From the NCBI RefSeq assembly GCF_910592395.1, contig NC_088320.1:4032001-4096000 (forward strand): a DNA stretch of 64,000 nucleotides. Direction: 5' to 3'. The notes below the pieces were generated by a model that had not been told where the DNA came from, searched no databases, and worked only from the letters and a program-made list of their open reading frames with translations. This document shows, piece by piece, positions 38,466 through 50,600 of the stretch. Positions within the stretch are counted from its first letter, which is position 1; each line of letters begins with the position of its first letter. The position numbers and the translations under genes are program-made. This DNA comes from Lineus longissimus. Lineage: Eukaryota; Nemertea; Pilidiophora; Heteronemertea; Lineidae.

Positions 38466-38783
38466 TTAAGCTACCTGAAAAGTAGGTCACATGGACACAT
38501 CAGATTTTGACCCGTGTGACCTTGAAACACAGACGACGGCGACGGTGGACGACGGACGCCACGGAATTGTCTAAGCTCCCCAAATTCCAGGGACCATGTG
38601 CTTACCTCGAGTAATGTAATGCATGGCACTTGCACTTGGATATGGGGAGAGCAGTTCCTGGCCAGTTTCACCAGATTTCATTCCATTGAATAATACTATT
38701 CTTCTCGGCTCAATGGCACAAAAGAAAATTACCGAATTTCAGGGCTATTGAAGAGTGTACATGTCACATGGAAATTGGTTGAC

Positions 38784-39430
38784 ATCTGTTCAACAGTATG
38801 GGTATAATAGGACTTCGTTGGATTTTCAAGATGGCGGCCTGGCGGCCTGGCGGCCATATCTATGTATTGATAAGAGTACATAGATACATAATCACATGAA
38901 GTTTGGTTGCAATCCGATCATCAATTTTGGAGACATAGGACTTCGTTTAATTTTCAAGATGGTCGCCTGGCGGCCATATTTGTAAATGAATTTGACTGAA
39001 AATCAAGGATGTTGTAGAGAGTACATAGATATATAATCGCACGAAATTTGATTGCAATCTGACTTTGTTTTATTTTCAAGATGGCCGCCTGGCGGCCATA
39101 TTTGAAGTCTGAGCGGGACACATTTTTGGGTAGAATAAAGGGTCCTTAGAATATGTCCTCACAACTTTACAACCTTCTAGCTCAAATAGAAATGAAACGT
39201 CCCACCTATCACTGATTTAGTCAACTTTGACCTCTGCGACCTTGAAAAGTAGGTCAATTCAAAAACCCGGATAATATGTGCTTTGACCTGGTCAGTGCAC
39301 CCACCATAAAAAATTTCATCACTCTACGTACAAACATTAGCTTCAGAAAGGCAAAAAAACAATTTCCAAGATGGCCGCCTGGAGGCAAGAAAGTAGGTCA
39401 TATCGCGAAAAAGAAAAATGCATCTGGGCA
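38784..39430. repeat. Duplicated block A with YY1-like palindromes
   Basis: About 647 bp closely matching block B at 40864-41503, in the same orientation. It has four copies of a CAAGATGGCSGCC-type motif, near 38827, 38955, 39077 and 39367. At 39081-39099 it forms the exact palindrome ATGGCCGCC-T-GGCGGCCAT. Other shared landmarks are 'gtttggttgcaatccgatca', 'gtagagagtacatagatata', 'tgaagtctgagcgggaca' and 'gaaagtaggtcatatcgcga'. No coding frame. AAGATGGC is the core bound by YY1 in vertebrates and Pleiohomeotic in flies; binding here is inferred. Confidence 0.85.
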
Positions 39431-39439
39431 TATTGCCCA

Positions 39440-40385
39440 AAGCTACCATCACACCAAGTTTTAACCATCTAGCCCTAGCGGTGAAGGAGAAACGTGCTCC
39501 GCTAAGAGGTGAGCTAAAAAGAAACTACACAATCTGCACAATCTCGTGTCACAGAGAATTCGAAGTATTACGATTTCCTATGCGTTTAGTAAATGTTATT
39601 CTAGATATTGCTCCTTCCTCGGAAACTTCAACCCACTATAAGTATAATGCACATTTCTTTAATCATGTGTACCAAGTTTCAAGTTCATGGCTTTGGTGGT
39701 TAAAAAACAAGCCATAGTTACACTCTAACAGACAATTTATGCCATTTGACCTCGTTGACCTGGAAAAGTCGGTCAAATCAAAAACCCGTACGACATGTAA
39801 TGTATCCTTGCTTGGAGTACCTACCATACAAATATTATTGAAAACAAGTCACTTATAAGCGAGTGTTGCACCTTTTACTTTTTCAGTTTTGGCCCCCTGG
39901 TGGTCAAGTCGAGATTCATATCGGAAAGAAATTCGGCGTCAGAGGTGATCTGGCGTAGGGGGTCATGTGTGTCAAGTTCCATAGCCTTAGGGTTTTAGAA
40001 ACGTGTCATTGTCACACTCAAAAACTGCAAATTCACGCCATTTGACCTCTGTGGCCTTGAAAAGTAGGCCGCAAGCAGTACCTACCGACATTTGTTTAGC
40101 GAAAACGAGTCACTCGTAAGCGAGATATCACACTTTTTAGGTTTTCACCTCTGGCCAATGGTGGCCAAGACTAGAATTAGACTGGACTGTAATTCAATGT
40201 CGGAGGTCACCTGACCTAGGGGAGGGGGGGCGGGGCTGTGTACAAAGTTTTAAGTTCATAGCCCTTGCAGTTGAGAAACGTGCCACTGTTTTGAAAACGG
40301 GATACCGACGACTGACGACGACGGACGACGGACAATGGACGACGGTCGACAGATTACAGACGATGACGGACGCCACGGTATCGTA
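39440..40385. mobile_element. Third, more diverged copy of the dispersed element
   Basis: Contains parts of at least three monomers: 'ccctagcggtgaaggagaaa' near 39470, 'tgacctcgttgacctggaaa' near 39745 and 'agcgagatatcacacttttt' near 40115. It ends with a GAC/GACG-rich tract (40303-40370) and 'cacggtatcgtata'. The terminal 'gactcccc' word is missing, so the right end is truncated. It lies between duplicated blocks A and B. Confidence 0.65.
39892..39905 (-). promoter_or_regulatory. CTCF-like core, intact
   Basis: Minus strand GACCACCAGGGGGC, with all 12 core positions matching. A further monomer near 40147 has decayed to CCACCATTGGCC. Confidence 0.4.
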
Positions 40386-40863
40386 TAATATCACGAAATA
40401 TCACGAAATGACAACTTGGACATGTTCTCCAAATATCAACATTTTTTTAAAAATTTTCTTGATGAAAACATCAAAGTCTAGTTGATTGAGAGGGAAAATC
40501 GTTTTCGCCATATTTTGAAGAATTACTGCCAAACCAGCATTGATATAAAAATTTCGCTTTAACATCTATCAGATGATGTATCTATCATCAATATCCCGCA
40601 TTTTCAGCTTTATACCACTTTAAAAATACCTTGTACCCAGGTCTTACAGTCTTTTAAGTCCTATACATTCATGCTCATGGATGGTCATATGGGCCCTGGA
40701 TCGAAGGCCCCTTTGGAGTTTGATGCCTGAATTTTGCAAAAATTTGCCAAATGTTTGAAAAACCATGACGCGGTTGGAATTATAAGCTGTTGTTTGCATG
40801 CTGCATCTGTACGACATCAACAACTGCATTGGTAGTGTTTTAATGGTTCTGAAATGTCTAGAT

Positions 40864-41503
40864 ATCTGTTCAACAGTTCAGGAGTAATAGGACTTCGTTG
40901 GATTTCCAAGATGGCGGCCTGCCGGCCATATTTGTCATGGGACTGAAAATTATGGATATTGATAAGAGTGAGTTTGGTTGCAATCCGATCATTAGTTTCG
41001 GAGTAATAGCACTTTGTTTAATTTTCAAGATGGCCACCTGGCGGCCATATTGGTTGATGGATTTGACTGAAAATCAAGGATATTGTAGAGAGTACATAGA
41101 TATATAATCACATGAGATTTGGTTGCAATCCGACTTTGTTTAATTTTCAAGATGGCCGCCTGGCGGCCATATTTGAAGTCTGAGCGGGACAAGATTTTGG
41201 GTAGAATAGAGGGTCCCTAGATTTATGTCCTCACAAGTTAAGAACCTTCTAGCTCAAATAGAAATGAAACGTCCCACCTATCGGTGATTTAGTGTACTTT
41301 GACCTCTGTGACCTTGAAAAGTAGGTCAAATCAAAAACTTGGGTGACATGTCATTTAACCTTATTAGATACACATACCATAAAAATGTCGTCACTCTATG
41401 TACAACCATTAGCTAAAAAAAGGTAAAAAATCAATTTCCAAGATGGCCGCCTGGAGGCCAGAAAGTAGGTCATATCGCGAAAAAAGAAAAATGAGTCTGG
41501 GCA
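40864..41503. repeat. Duplicated block B with YY1-like palindromes
   Basis: Second copy of block A, about 2.08 kb downstream in the same orientation. YY1-type motifs lie near 40907, 41026, 41148 and 41439. The exact palindrome ATGGCCGCC-T-GGCGGCCAT is at 41152-41170. It differs from block A by scattered substitutions and by a ~20-bp loss of the 'acatagatacataatcacat' segment after the first motif. It marks the right edge of the repeat island. Confidence 0.85.
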
Positions 41504-44500
41504 ACTTTAACTTTTTCCGAGACGACGTAATCTGGGAGGAACGCTTTCAAAGCCAAATAGACCCATCCTAGCCTGTCAAACCATGAAATTTTCGTTGTAC
41601 GTTATGCATGATAATTTCAGGGTCTGGGGGTCTACTCTTTGGGGGGGGATTTTTTACGGCTTTTAACCCGCGAGTCAGCTTTTTCACCACGATGGGTTAA
41701 ATGGGGCCTCAAAACCACATAAGTAAGCCTATTGGACTGAAACTTCATAATTTTCTTCATTTTAAACACACCTTATTCTCAATTTTAGAAAAATTATATC
41801 TTAAATGGAAAATACCATTCAATTGGTATGGTGAGACCACACAATGATCTCAAACTGAACTATTTTTGTGTTCAACCGCATGCTGATTGGTTTAATACAG
41901 GTGCGTGACCTAGTTGAAGGCAGTTTTGGTTGTGGTTACAACGAATGAATGTTTTTTTTAAGAAAAAAATTTTAATTTCAAGCAGCGGGATGTGATTCAA
42001 TCTTATTTTGAACATATATTAACTGAAATATCAAGAAATGGAAAAAATAGGCATTCTCAGGAAAACCGCCTTTTTTTAGCTTTTCTGGACCCACAATCTG
42101 TATTCTCAATCGAGGACTCGTGAACGCCTCGAGGATGATTATTTTTTTAAATCTGGACCCAAAGGGGTTAAATTCACAAATGATATCATCTTTTAGCATG
42201 GCCATGATTGAAAAAATCTACAGAAATCAGATGAAAAGCATCATAAGCATGTTGCGGTTTATAATAAGCCAATGCCTGTGATTCAAGTGCTAATCCTCAC
42301 AGTGCAAGCACACACAGCTGACATACAACTGTACTAAATGCAGCAACTGCAGATGGTTACTGGCCAAAAATCACTAACCTTTTGGCAAGGTGTTTCACTA
42401 TGATTTGGTGCAAATTAAGACATATCCTGCTGAGGCTGCTTTCTGCCCTGACACTGCTGACCCTTACCCTAACTCAGACTTCATATAGATTAGCCTCTAT
42501 CTGTAAGGATAGGCAATATCATTCCTCTCACTATCTCTAGCAGGTATCTTCTACCCTTTTACACCAGGCGGAGGAAGCCACTGCTGGTCCAAACAAATAC
42601 CCAAATATAGGCAAAACGAATAAAAGAACATGTGGTGTGTTACCATGCAGTGCTGCTTAGTTGTGGCCAGCAGTGGCTTCCTCCGCCTGGAATGAGGGCC
42701 TCTATTATGTAGGGGAACTAAAAGTTCCGGGGAACATAGACCCCGGGCATCATAGGAATCTGGGAACATTAGACCTGGGGATCAAATAGGATGCCGGGGG
42801 GGGGGGGGGGGACATTGATGACTTTCTGTAGATCATCAGTCTAGATTACGAATTCTGTCGATATTTGCAGAACTTTCGAAAAATATGAAGCAACATTATT
42901 TACCCCAAAGTTTTTCAAAGCACTTGATGTCAGCATCTATCCAAATATTCAAAGAGTAAAACGAAATGACTTCCTCTACCTGGTGGTGATTTTCTTCACA
43001 GCTAATTTATTTTTTTCCTCGGGCTTCAGTCTCGAGTCTTTGAAAGCCGGCAGCTTCTCCATCCAGCTTGCACTAAAACTCAATACATAGGTGCCGACGA
43101 ATGCCTCCAACATGCATCATGCTCGTGACCTTTGGGCGGGTATAGTTCGGACAAGTGGCTGCACAGAAATGGCGGAATGACCGGAATGACCGAAATATGA
43201 TAGAAACTTAATCGTCACCAAATTTTTCCAATTTGAAGCGGGATATAATGCCGGACGCCACTAATATTGTTAGAGTTGCTGTTTAGAGGGCAATCATCAT
43301 TCGAAAAAGAATTGTATACCCCACACTTTGTGCCAACTCTCCAGGCTCTATCTTTCATGTTCTATCATTTTCCATTCATTCCGCTCCGTTCCGTCAATTT
43401 GACGAGACCCAAACGAATGCCTTTCCAGGAATTTCATTCGAATCATATGGTGAGTGGATAAGTCAGGCACGAAACGCGAAACTTGCTAAATGACATAACC
43501 AGATATTCCATAAATTCGCGAGGCTTAAGCCCTTTTGTGTAGCTGCTTGAGTCTGCCCGCATTTGTTAGTTTAAAGTGGTATCAATATCATTAACAAGGA
43601 AAGGTATTTTTTAAAATGCGGGCGTGGGGCAGCTTTACCAAGCTGTTGCCCTCATAAACCTCTCTCCGATTTACTATTCCATTGACTGATTGATGCAAAT
43701 TCACAAATTCACAGCTTTATCCCCAGGAGTGTTAAATATTGAGGTAAGATACCCTTCTAGTTCGAAACTTGTTTCCATATATTGATTGTAAACTCTGTCT
43801 TTTTGTAGTAAAATATGATTTATTAGACAAGTACATGTATGTGCAAATTGCATAAGAAATGACATATATTTTTGTAGAATAGCGAGTCCATTTCAGAATT
43901 GCTTCACAGGAATGCAATAGTTGACTCGCCTCATGGTGTGTCCCCGTTAATACCAAGGCTTATCCCGTGGTGTTGGCTTAAAGGAACATAGAAACATGAC
44001 AGAACCACCATTTCTGGAGGACTGGGGTGTCTCTCGAATCCGTGCTGCTGGCCGTAGAATATTGTACATGTATAATCTCTTTTATTTTGACTAACAAATC
44101 AGTACAGACTGCATCCCAATCGAAGCGATACGCCAGCTCAATACCAGGAATAAACTACTAATACACGGTTCAGTGTGCCGTCAAATCGATAAAACGCTGC
44201 TGGCGGAGACTGTCCTCGTCTTCGGAGAGTACTTCATCACTGCGGCGGCTCTTTGATCTTTGTCCATGGAACACCAGCTCATCTGATAAGTCTGGGGGAA
44301 TTTCATCCAATATCATTATCGTATCGACAAAGTGTCCCAGCGCGGTCGGGGCATTTTTTTATGCGGCTGATTGGTGATTGAAGCCCGTTCAGGCTACGTT
44401 TAGCTGAATAATTGTATCCCAAAAAGGGTCCCAGTGGCTTTTGTTGTTTTTTCTTTCAATAAATGGCAGTTTTTGAAACCGAGAACAGCTCAGTCCGTAA

Positions 44501-47165
44501 TAATGCAACGGTTATTATACATTAAAATATGTCAAGTTGGTTAATTAAGGGTAATCATTATGCCTCCTCGTGATACCAGTATGGAAAATTATATCTAAGT
44601 TGTCCTGGCGACATCATATGCTCTAGTACAAGTCTAATTGACGGTAGTCTGTTTCTCCAGCCACTGCCCCTGAATCTTTAGGCAAGGCAATCAATTCATG
44701 GGGGCAGCGATTCAGGTCACATCGACATGGGGAATATCGGTCCGCCAGCCGGCTCAGAAGAAAAATATTAAAACTGATGACGAGACGTTGGGAAAGGCGA
44801 AAATCGTATCGCCAATTCCTCCACTGACTACACGGGGTAAGGTAAATTACCTAAGACTTTCGTCGATCTCACTTGATACACTGTACATAGGTCGAGGGAA
44901 ATGTATATAAGGACCATGAACATCTCTTCAGTCGGACATGCATCCAGAACTGAAGAATCCTTGCTTTTGCAATTATAATGAAGCCGTTTTAAAAATCTCC
45001 AGTATCGTCCTTTTAAATGATTTATGACATGAAACAAGCGTGCATGCTGCTGCAGCGACGGCTTGTGAGTCCACTGCCATCCATTTTCGTGTCAAGCGAT
45101 CTTGCATAACAATGTCAGCATTCTACTGTTTTTATTAATTAAGTGATTAATTGAAACACAAAATATTGACAATTCTATCGACCTGTCACACTATCTATTT
45201 TTATTTTTCTTCGTCCATGCAAAACCTGACCAGATAGATGTTGTTTTTATTCAATTAAATCGAATAACAAGGACAACACGACCTTGTCGTTTTCCCCCAA
45301 GACATGTAGACCGCCATACGGTGATCTCAAAAATTTGCATGCGCATGTTCTATAGCTCAAGATAAAGACCTCGGGCAATTTCTACCTCACGTTTGGCCCT
45401 CATTGAAATAAATCCCCATCTTGAAACAAAGTCATATCGACCATTGGAGCGCGTACTTGACGGCAATATAAAGCAGCATTCTAAAGTGGTATTTTCTCAA
45501 TTCTTAGTGTTACTTTGGTTACCGGCTAACGAGGTATCGTGTGTTTGTTGTGAGACTCATAAGGTAAGTGGCATTATATTACACTTCGAATGCAGATAAC
45601 CTCACGAACTAGTAGCACCGCTGCTTGGTTGTTCTTTGCAGTAGACCTTTACTTTTCAGTTGCTTTCTGCATTAACTTGGCGTAATAAGTTTGCGGGCTG
45701 CGACGAAGCAGTCATTGCCAGTAGCCGACATCTTTACTGCCACAGTTCGTAAGCACAGATGTGTTAAGTCGTGCATCTACACCTTTTTTGTTGTTTTTAA
45801 CTAATTTACACAAAGAGGCGATATCAAGCAGAGACATTTTCCCTAGGTTCGAGTTTTTTAGAAGTAAGAGATAGAGCGCGCATCTGACATAATGCGCTGA
45901 ATTCACAATATGACAACGCGTCTTCGAAGAGAGCTCTGTATCTTTGCTTATGTTGTTTCAATTGGGATCGGCCAGAATTTCATGATACCAGAACCCACAA
46001 TAACTCAATGTATTTTAAGGTACCAGCACAGGGGCAACCTTTTTTCTCCCGACATTGAAGAGAAAGAAAGGATGCAGTACATGCAGAATGACAGAAAGAA
46101 CCCCCTTCAAAAATACACACCCACGAGCTCAAATTCATATCGTTTGCAAATGTCGTTTCAATCCTTGCTTCCATTGACCACGGTACATTGATGTAGTGCT
46201 TTCAATAGACAAACAAGTAAACATAAATTGAAATGTAATGCTTTCATGGATTTTCACGCATACAGTTGCATTGTTTATGCATTCATTCACTCGCTGAGAT
46301 TTATCGGCCGTTTAAAAGATAAATGGTTTGCTTCCCCGGATCAACTGCTTTGGCCTTCCCATTTTAGATCCTTTGCATTGCGTACCTGGCATGTTGGTGC
46401 TTTACGACAGACCCATAAATTACCCCATTCAGAGCGCTAATGTGTTTTACAATGTTTTATGGCTTTGCCTGTATGAATGCACTGCGTGATGCCATGTATA
46501 GTGAGAAGTACCGCAAAGATTCTACAATACCCTGTACGCAATAGTAACCTGGTTCGGTGATGGGAGTTCATTTGAAATATCTACATCAAGCTTGTTCTAG
46601 AACGAGATAACACCAAATTAACAAGAATCTAGTTTGAATTTCTTCCAATCCGATGTGCTACTTCAACGTATATATATTTGAAGTTGGTCATCACTGTGAT
46701 ACAGTTTCTCTAGAAGGCACTGTGGTATCGAGACGGCCTATAGATATGATATCTTCCTTTTCTTCCATCAATTTCTGCTAACATCGTTTTATACATTACA
46801 TAGTCCTTTCTTCAAATTGAGCGTGTAGACACGAATGACCAATACTTCATCCACCATTGTCTCTACACGAGTTGTGCACTGCGCTCTGTACAAAAACATC
46901 ACTATTCTGTTTATTTCATTTGTATGTGCTTGGATATTTCGTTCTATTGATATTTTCTTATTTCCTTATTATGAGCCATGCCCTTCTGTAGTAGTCCGCC
47001 ATCTTGGAATGTGTTTACTGACTCAATACGTTATCATGCAAAGGATTTCAAGGTCAGTCGTCTCCAAGGAGTAGTCAAATGAAGTGTTAAACAAAGAAAG
47101 ATTCGATCTAACTGCCTCTTTGCCTTGATTTTGAGATATTTTAATAAACATATAAATATGATAAC
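41504..47165. other. Non-coding spacer right of the repeat island
   Basis: No gene was recognised. It contains the inverted repeat at 42564-42690, a G16 run at 42796-42811, a GC-richer patch at 44100-44400 with a CTTTGATC (TCF-type) word near 44250, and a TGATTAATTG Hox/Exd-type word at 45144-45153. A lone CCGCCATCTTGG lies near 47000. Open frames up to 93 codons show no motif. Confidence 0.45.
42564..42690. repeat. 127-bp hairpin with perfect 24-bp inverted arms
   Basis: The left arm at 42564-42587 (CCAGGCGGAGGAAGCCACTG plus CTGG) and the right arm at 42667-42690 are exact reverse complements. They are separated by 79 bases with no obvious symmetry. Perfect arms suggest a young insertion (MITE-like) or conversion between the arms. 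Target-site duplications are not evident. The loop is long, so this is not a typical microRNA precursor. Confidence 0.8.
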
Positions 47166-47259
47166 ATGCTCTGCACAACCTTTGCCACCTTCTGCACCCA
47201 ATTATTCTACAATGCAGCGACTACTCAGAAGAACTACAACAGCGACGTATCAATGATCC

Positions 47260-47627
47260 TTATACGTACACGGATAAAACTCTGTAGAAAGATGACGGAT
47301 TTTGCGTACATTTCCATCCGTATACGTATAACAATATGTGATAAGTCCCTGATCTCAACCTTTAGGGGGAACTATTCTTACCTTATACGTACACGGATAA
47401 AACTCTGTAGAAAGATGACGGATTTTGCGTACATTTCCATCCGTATACGTATAACAATATGTGATAAGTCCCTGATCTCAACCTTTAGGGGGAACTATTC
47501 TTACCTTATACATACACGGATAAAACTCTGTAGAAAGATGACGGATTTTGCGTACATTTCCATCCGTATACGTATAAGAATATGTGATAAGTCCCTGATC
47601 TCAACCTCTAAGGGGAACTATTCTTAC
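47260..47627. repeat. Three-copy 123-bp tandem repeat with an internal hairpin
   Basis: Units start at 47260, 47383 and 47506. The first two appear identical; the third has about five changes. Each unit begins TTATACGTACACGGAT and 56 bases later has ATCCGTATACGTATAA, an inverted repeat with one mismatch, so each can fold into a ~72-base hairpin. The unit length is a multiple of three and one + strand frame (47166-47681, 171 codons) stays open across all three. The encoded 41-residue repeat (IRTRIKLCRKMTDFAYISIR and onward) resembles no family I know, so coding is doubtful. Confidence 0.9.
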
Positions 47628-47681
47628 AACCAAGAAGACACTACCTTAATGGTCCAAATTTCGCAATTCCAATGTCGATAG

Positions 47682-50600
47682 TCTCGATAAGATTCTTTTA
47701 TACCTTTATCAGTTTCGTATGATTGTATATACGAATACAATTGATATTTAAATAAATTATCCGTTCATTGTAAATTTCCTTACTTTATTATGCCACCTAA
47801 ATTAGTTCGGCAATTGTATTTTCTTGTTCCTCTTCTGAGTCACCATGTGAATTTAACAAATGCTAGCCCCACACGGGACCCAAGAAACCCAGGCTAAGTA
47901 GCAATATAAATTAATGACGCACCCAAGATAACCCCTAATTTACTCACAGCCAGGCTAGAGCTGTTTTATTTAATCTGTCGGAGTAAATATACGTTGATCC
48001 GTAGTCCACTGGGTCAGCTGCTCTCTGCGTTGTTTTCCGTGTCTGATATTAAGATTTATCACTCTCTCCGAAATGGTAAAGAAATTGGTCAAAAAGACAC
48101 CAGCAAATACATGCTAATGATGATGACCAATTTCTCGCCATGCTACAAATGAAAGTTAACGATTTAGACAAATCATGTTGATTGTTGCTTTTTTTCTTCT
48201 GCGTGGGCCAGGAGATTCCAGGTGTAGGCCAAACAAAGCAGTTTTACAAAGAACCTTGCTCAAACTTGGTACATTTTGAACATGGGTGATGTTTCACTTC
48301 AACCAATTCGCCATCATATTCACACATCCAGTTGTAGAAACAATCAAACTGAAGCACATTGAAAGTCAATACAAAGCAATTCATTCGAACAAATTCAACT
48401 CCACCTTCTGGCGGGGTTGTTCCTTGGTGGAATTTGAAGGTGGAATAGCCACTTTAGGTCATCCAGTCGCTCACAGGCATGACAGGAGAGTAAGTATACG
48501 TCGAACATGTCGAATGAAATTGTCTGATAAGTCAGGATTGTACTGCAGGTTGATCAAGAACAGAGGTGCAGAAGGCCAATTCTATCATGGATCGGGTGCC
48601 ATGGCAGCATAACTGTAAAGCAGTGAAATGCCATACCTGCAGTCAACAATGCATGTTTGAACGAACAGGGAATTTATACATTTGTGATAATGATGGCAGT
48701 TTACATTCCATTCCGGCATTGGCAAGTCTTACCTCCAAAATGGTATGAATTAGTTACACATCTCTTGTGATGTTATCCTCATTAACGAATAAAAGGCAAG
48801 AAATCGATTAAACAATTGGCTTCTGTTATCTTACGCCTTTGTAATCTCGAGCGAAAAAAAAGAAAATAGGATCCTGTCACCAAATCCTAGAATCCTTTAT
48901 ATGGTTCCGGTCTCAACTTCTACAACATCCGAACAGAAAATCCCTCTTGCATCTTTCTACATTGAGGCAGTTTTAATGATGTCGAAATGGCCATCAAATA
49001 ACCACCTTCGTCAAAGATTCATAACATGTTCGGGTCGTCAAGACTACATCTTCATCCTTTATTTCATCGGCCTTGCCAATGATTTATTCATCTACCAGAC
49101 AGATTCAATATCAGAAAAGGATATAGCGATGGTCAAGTGCAGCTGTGTAAGTACTGGTCTTGGCAATGCACTTATCAATTGTTACTAGTACACGCTGTTG
49201 GTTTTTTTAAGATAGAGAGTAGCGCAATTACTGAACCGCCATGATGGTGGTGAGACTGGGTAGTTGTTGGACATTCATAAGACCGCAACTTTTTTAATAA
49301 AATGGCATTTCCCTGGTCAATCGTTGCGCAATGGGAGGCGGGCAACGGCAAGCGTCACCATGTCATTTACACCAGTCTTCAACTGCAGTAGTCGGACCGA
49401 TTTCACAACAGCCTATACGGTCAAGTTCAGGTCGACCTGTCATCATTCCTTCCGTATCCAGCAAGCAGTGTTATATAGACACACGCCCTTCTACTGCAGT
49501 TGGTCTGTTCCTGCTTAGATCAACACTGAGTGTCCCTCCATTTATCACTTGGACTGGCCAGAAGTTAGTAATCCTGATTACATCTCCTGCATTGTCGTTT
49601 TGTTGTAATTAGCAGAAAAAAGACAACGATAAAAAACGTAGAACTTTATTCGTTTTGTCTCGATATCATTAAGAGCTAATACCACTTGGCACTATTTGGA
49701 TACAGCAAATTATTAGGAGGAAAAAATCCGAAAAAGGAAAGACTTCTTTTGATGTGATGAAGGTGTCGTAATACCATTTGGATCCCGAGAGGGAACTTGG
49801 AAATGACGAATGTGATGATATTCTTTTGATTCCATTTAATGTGCTCCTGTCAGGAGATGAGAAGCTTAGCTGCTTAGCACTCCAGTTAAGCTCTTGACCA
49901 TTATGTCAAAGACACCTACGCACCACTGATTAAAAATCCCCTTGTTTGGACTGTTTCACTGTTTGAAATTGGCGAAAAAAGGTGGCGGCTCTTTTTCAGC
50001 TAATCAATTGGGATAGTCAGCAAGGTGTCGTTCAAGGAACAATGAGGACTAACAATGTAATGTGATTAAGAAGAATATGAAAGTCGACCAATGCTGCCGA
50101 TAGGACTAAAACTTTAGCGATTTGGAGCAGATATATGCTCTGATCATTTTCCATGTTGAAAATCCCGATAAGAATCTTTACTAAGGAAGTAACCCTCTGC
50201 TGTTGGGTTGTTTTGGTGAGAAGCACTTCATCCTCACCATATCAGATTGCATTGTGAATATGACACAGATTTGATACCTTGTATTCTAGAAATACTGACA
50301 ACCCTGATGCTAGCGTCCCCTAGCGATACGGTTGTTGAAACATCTGAGACTACAAGAGTCCCTTCAAGGGATTATTTAGAGCCTGATGAAGACTGGGTTA
50401 ATCAAGACGAATCCTTGGGGACTTTGCTTATGTTTTTGCTTCGCTTACCAGCCTTCCATCACGCAACCCTCCCATCAGAATCAGGAAATGAAAATTACGA
50501 CATGTTCAACTTGCTAAAGAAAACAGTATCTTTGGCTCCATAGTTTACACCTATGTAAACCACTCGGAAGGAATTTGTGTTTTCGGAAATTATCACCAAC

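Noticed and set aside
48286-48748. Overlapping open frames with a cysteine cluster (CKAVKCHTCSQQC), possibly an exon
   Set aside because: No recognisable family, no clear splice signals or partner exons, and the two frames disagree. Not enough to call a gene.
50247-50543. Acidic 98-codon open frame, protein-like composition
   Set aside because: Length is within chance expectation for the window, and there is no motif or flanking exon.
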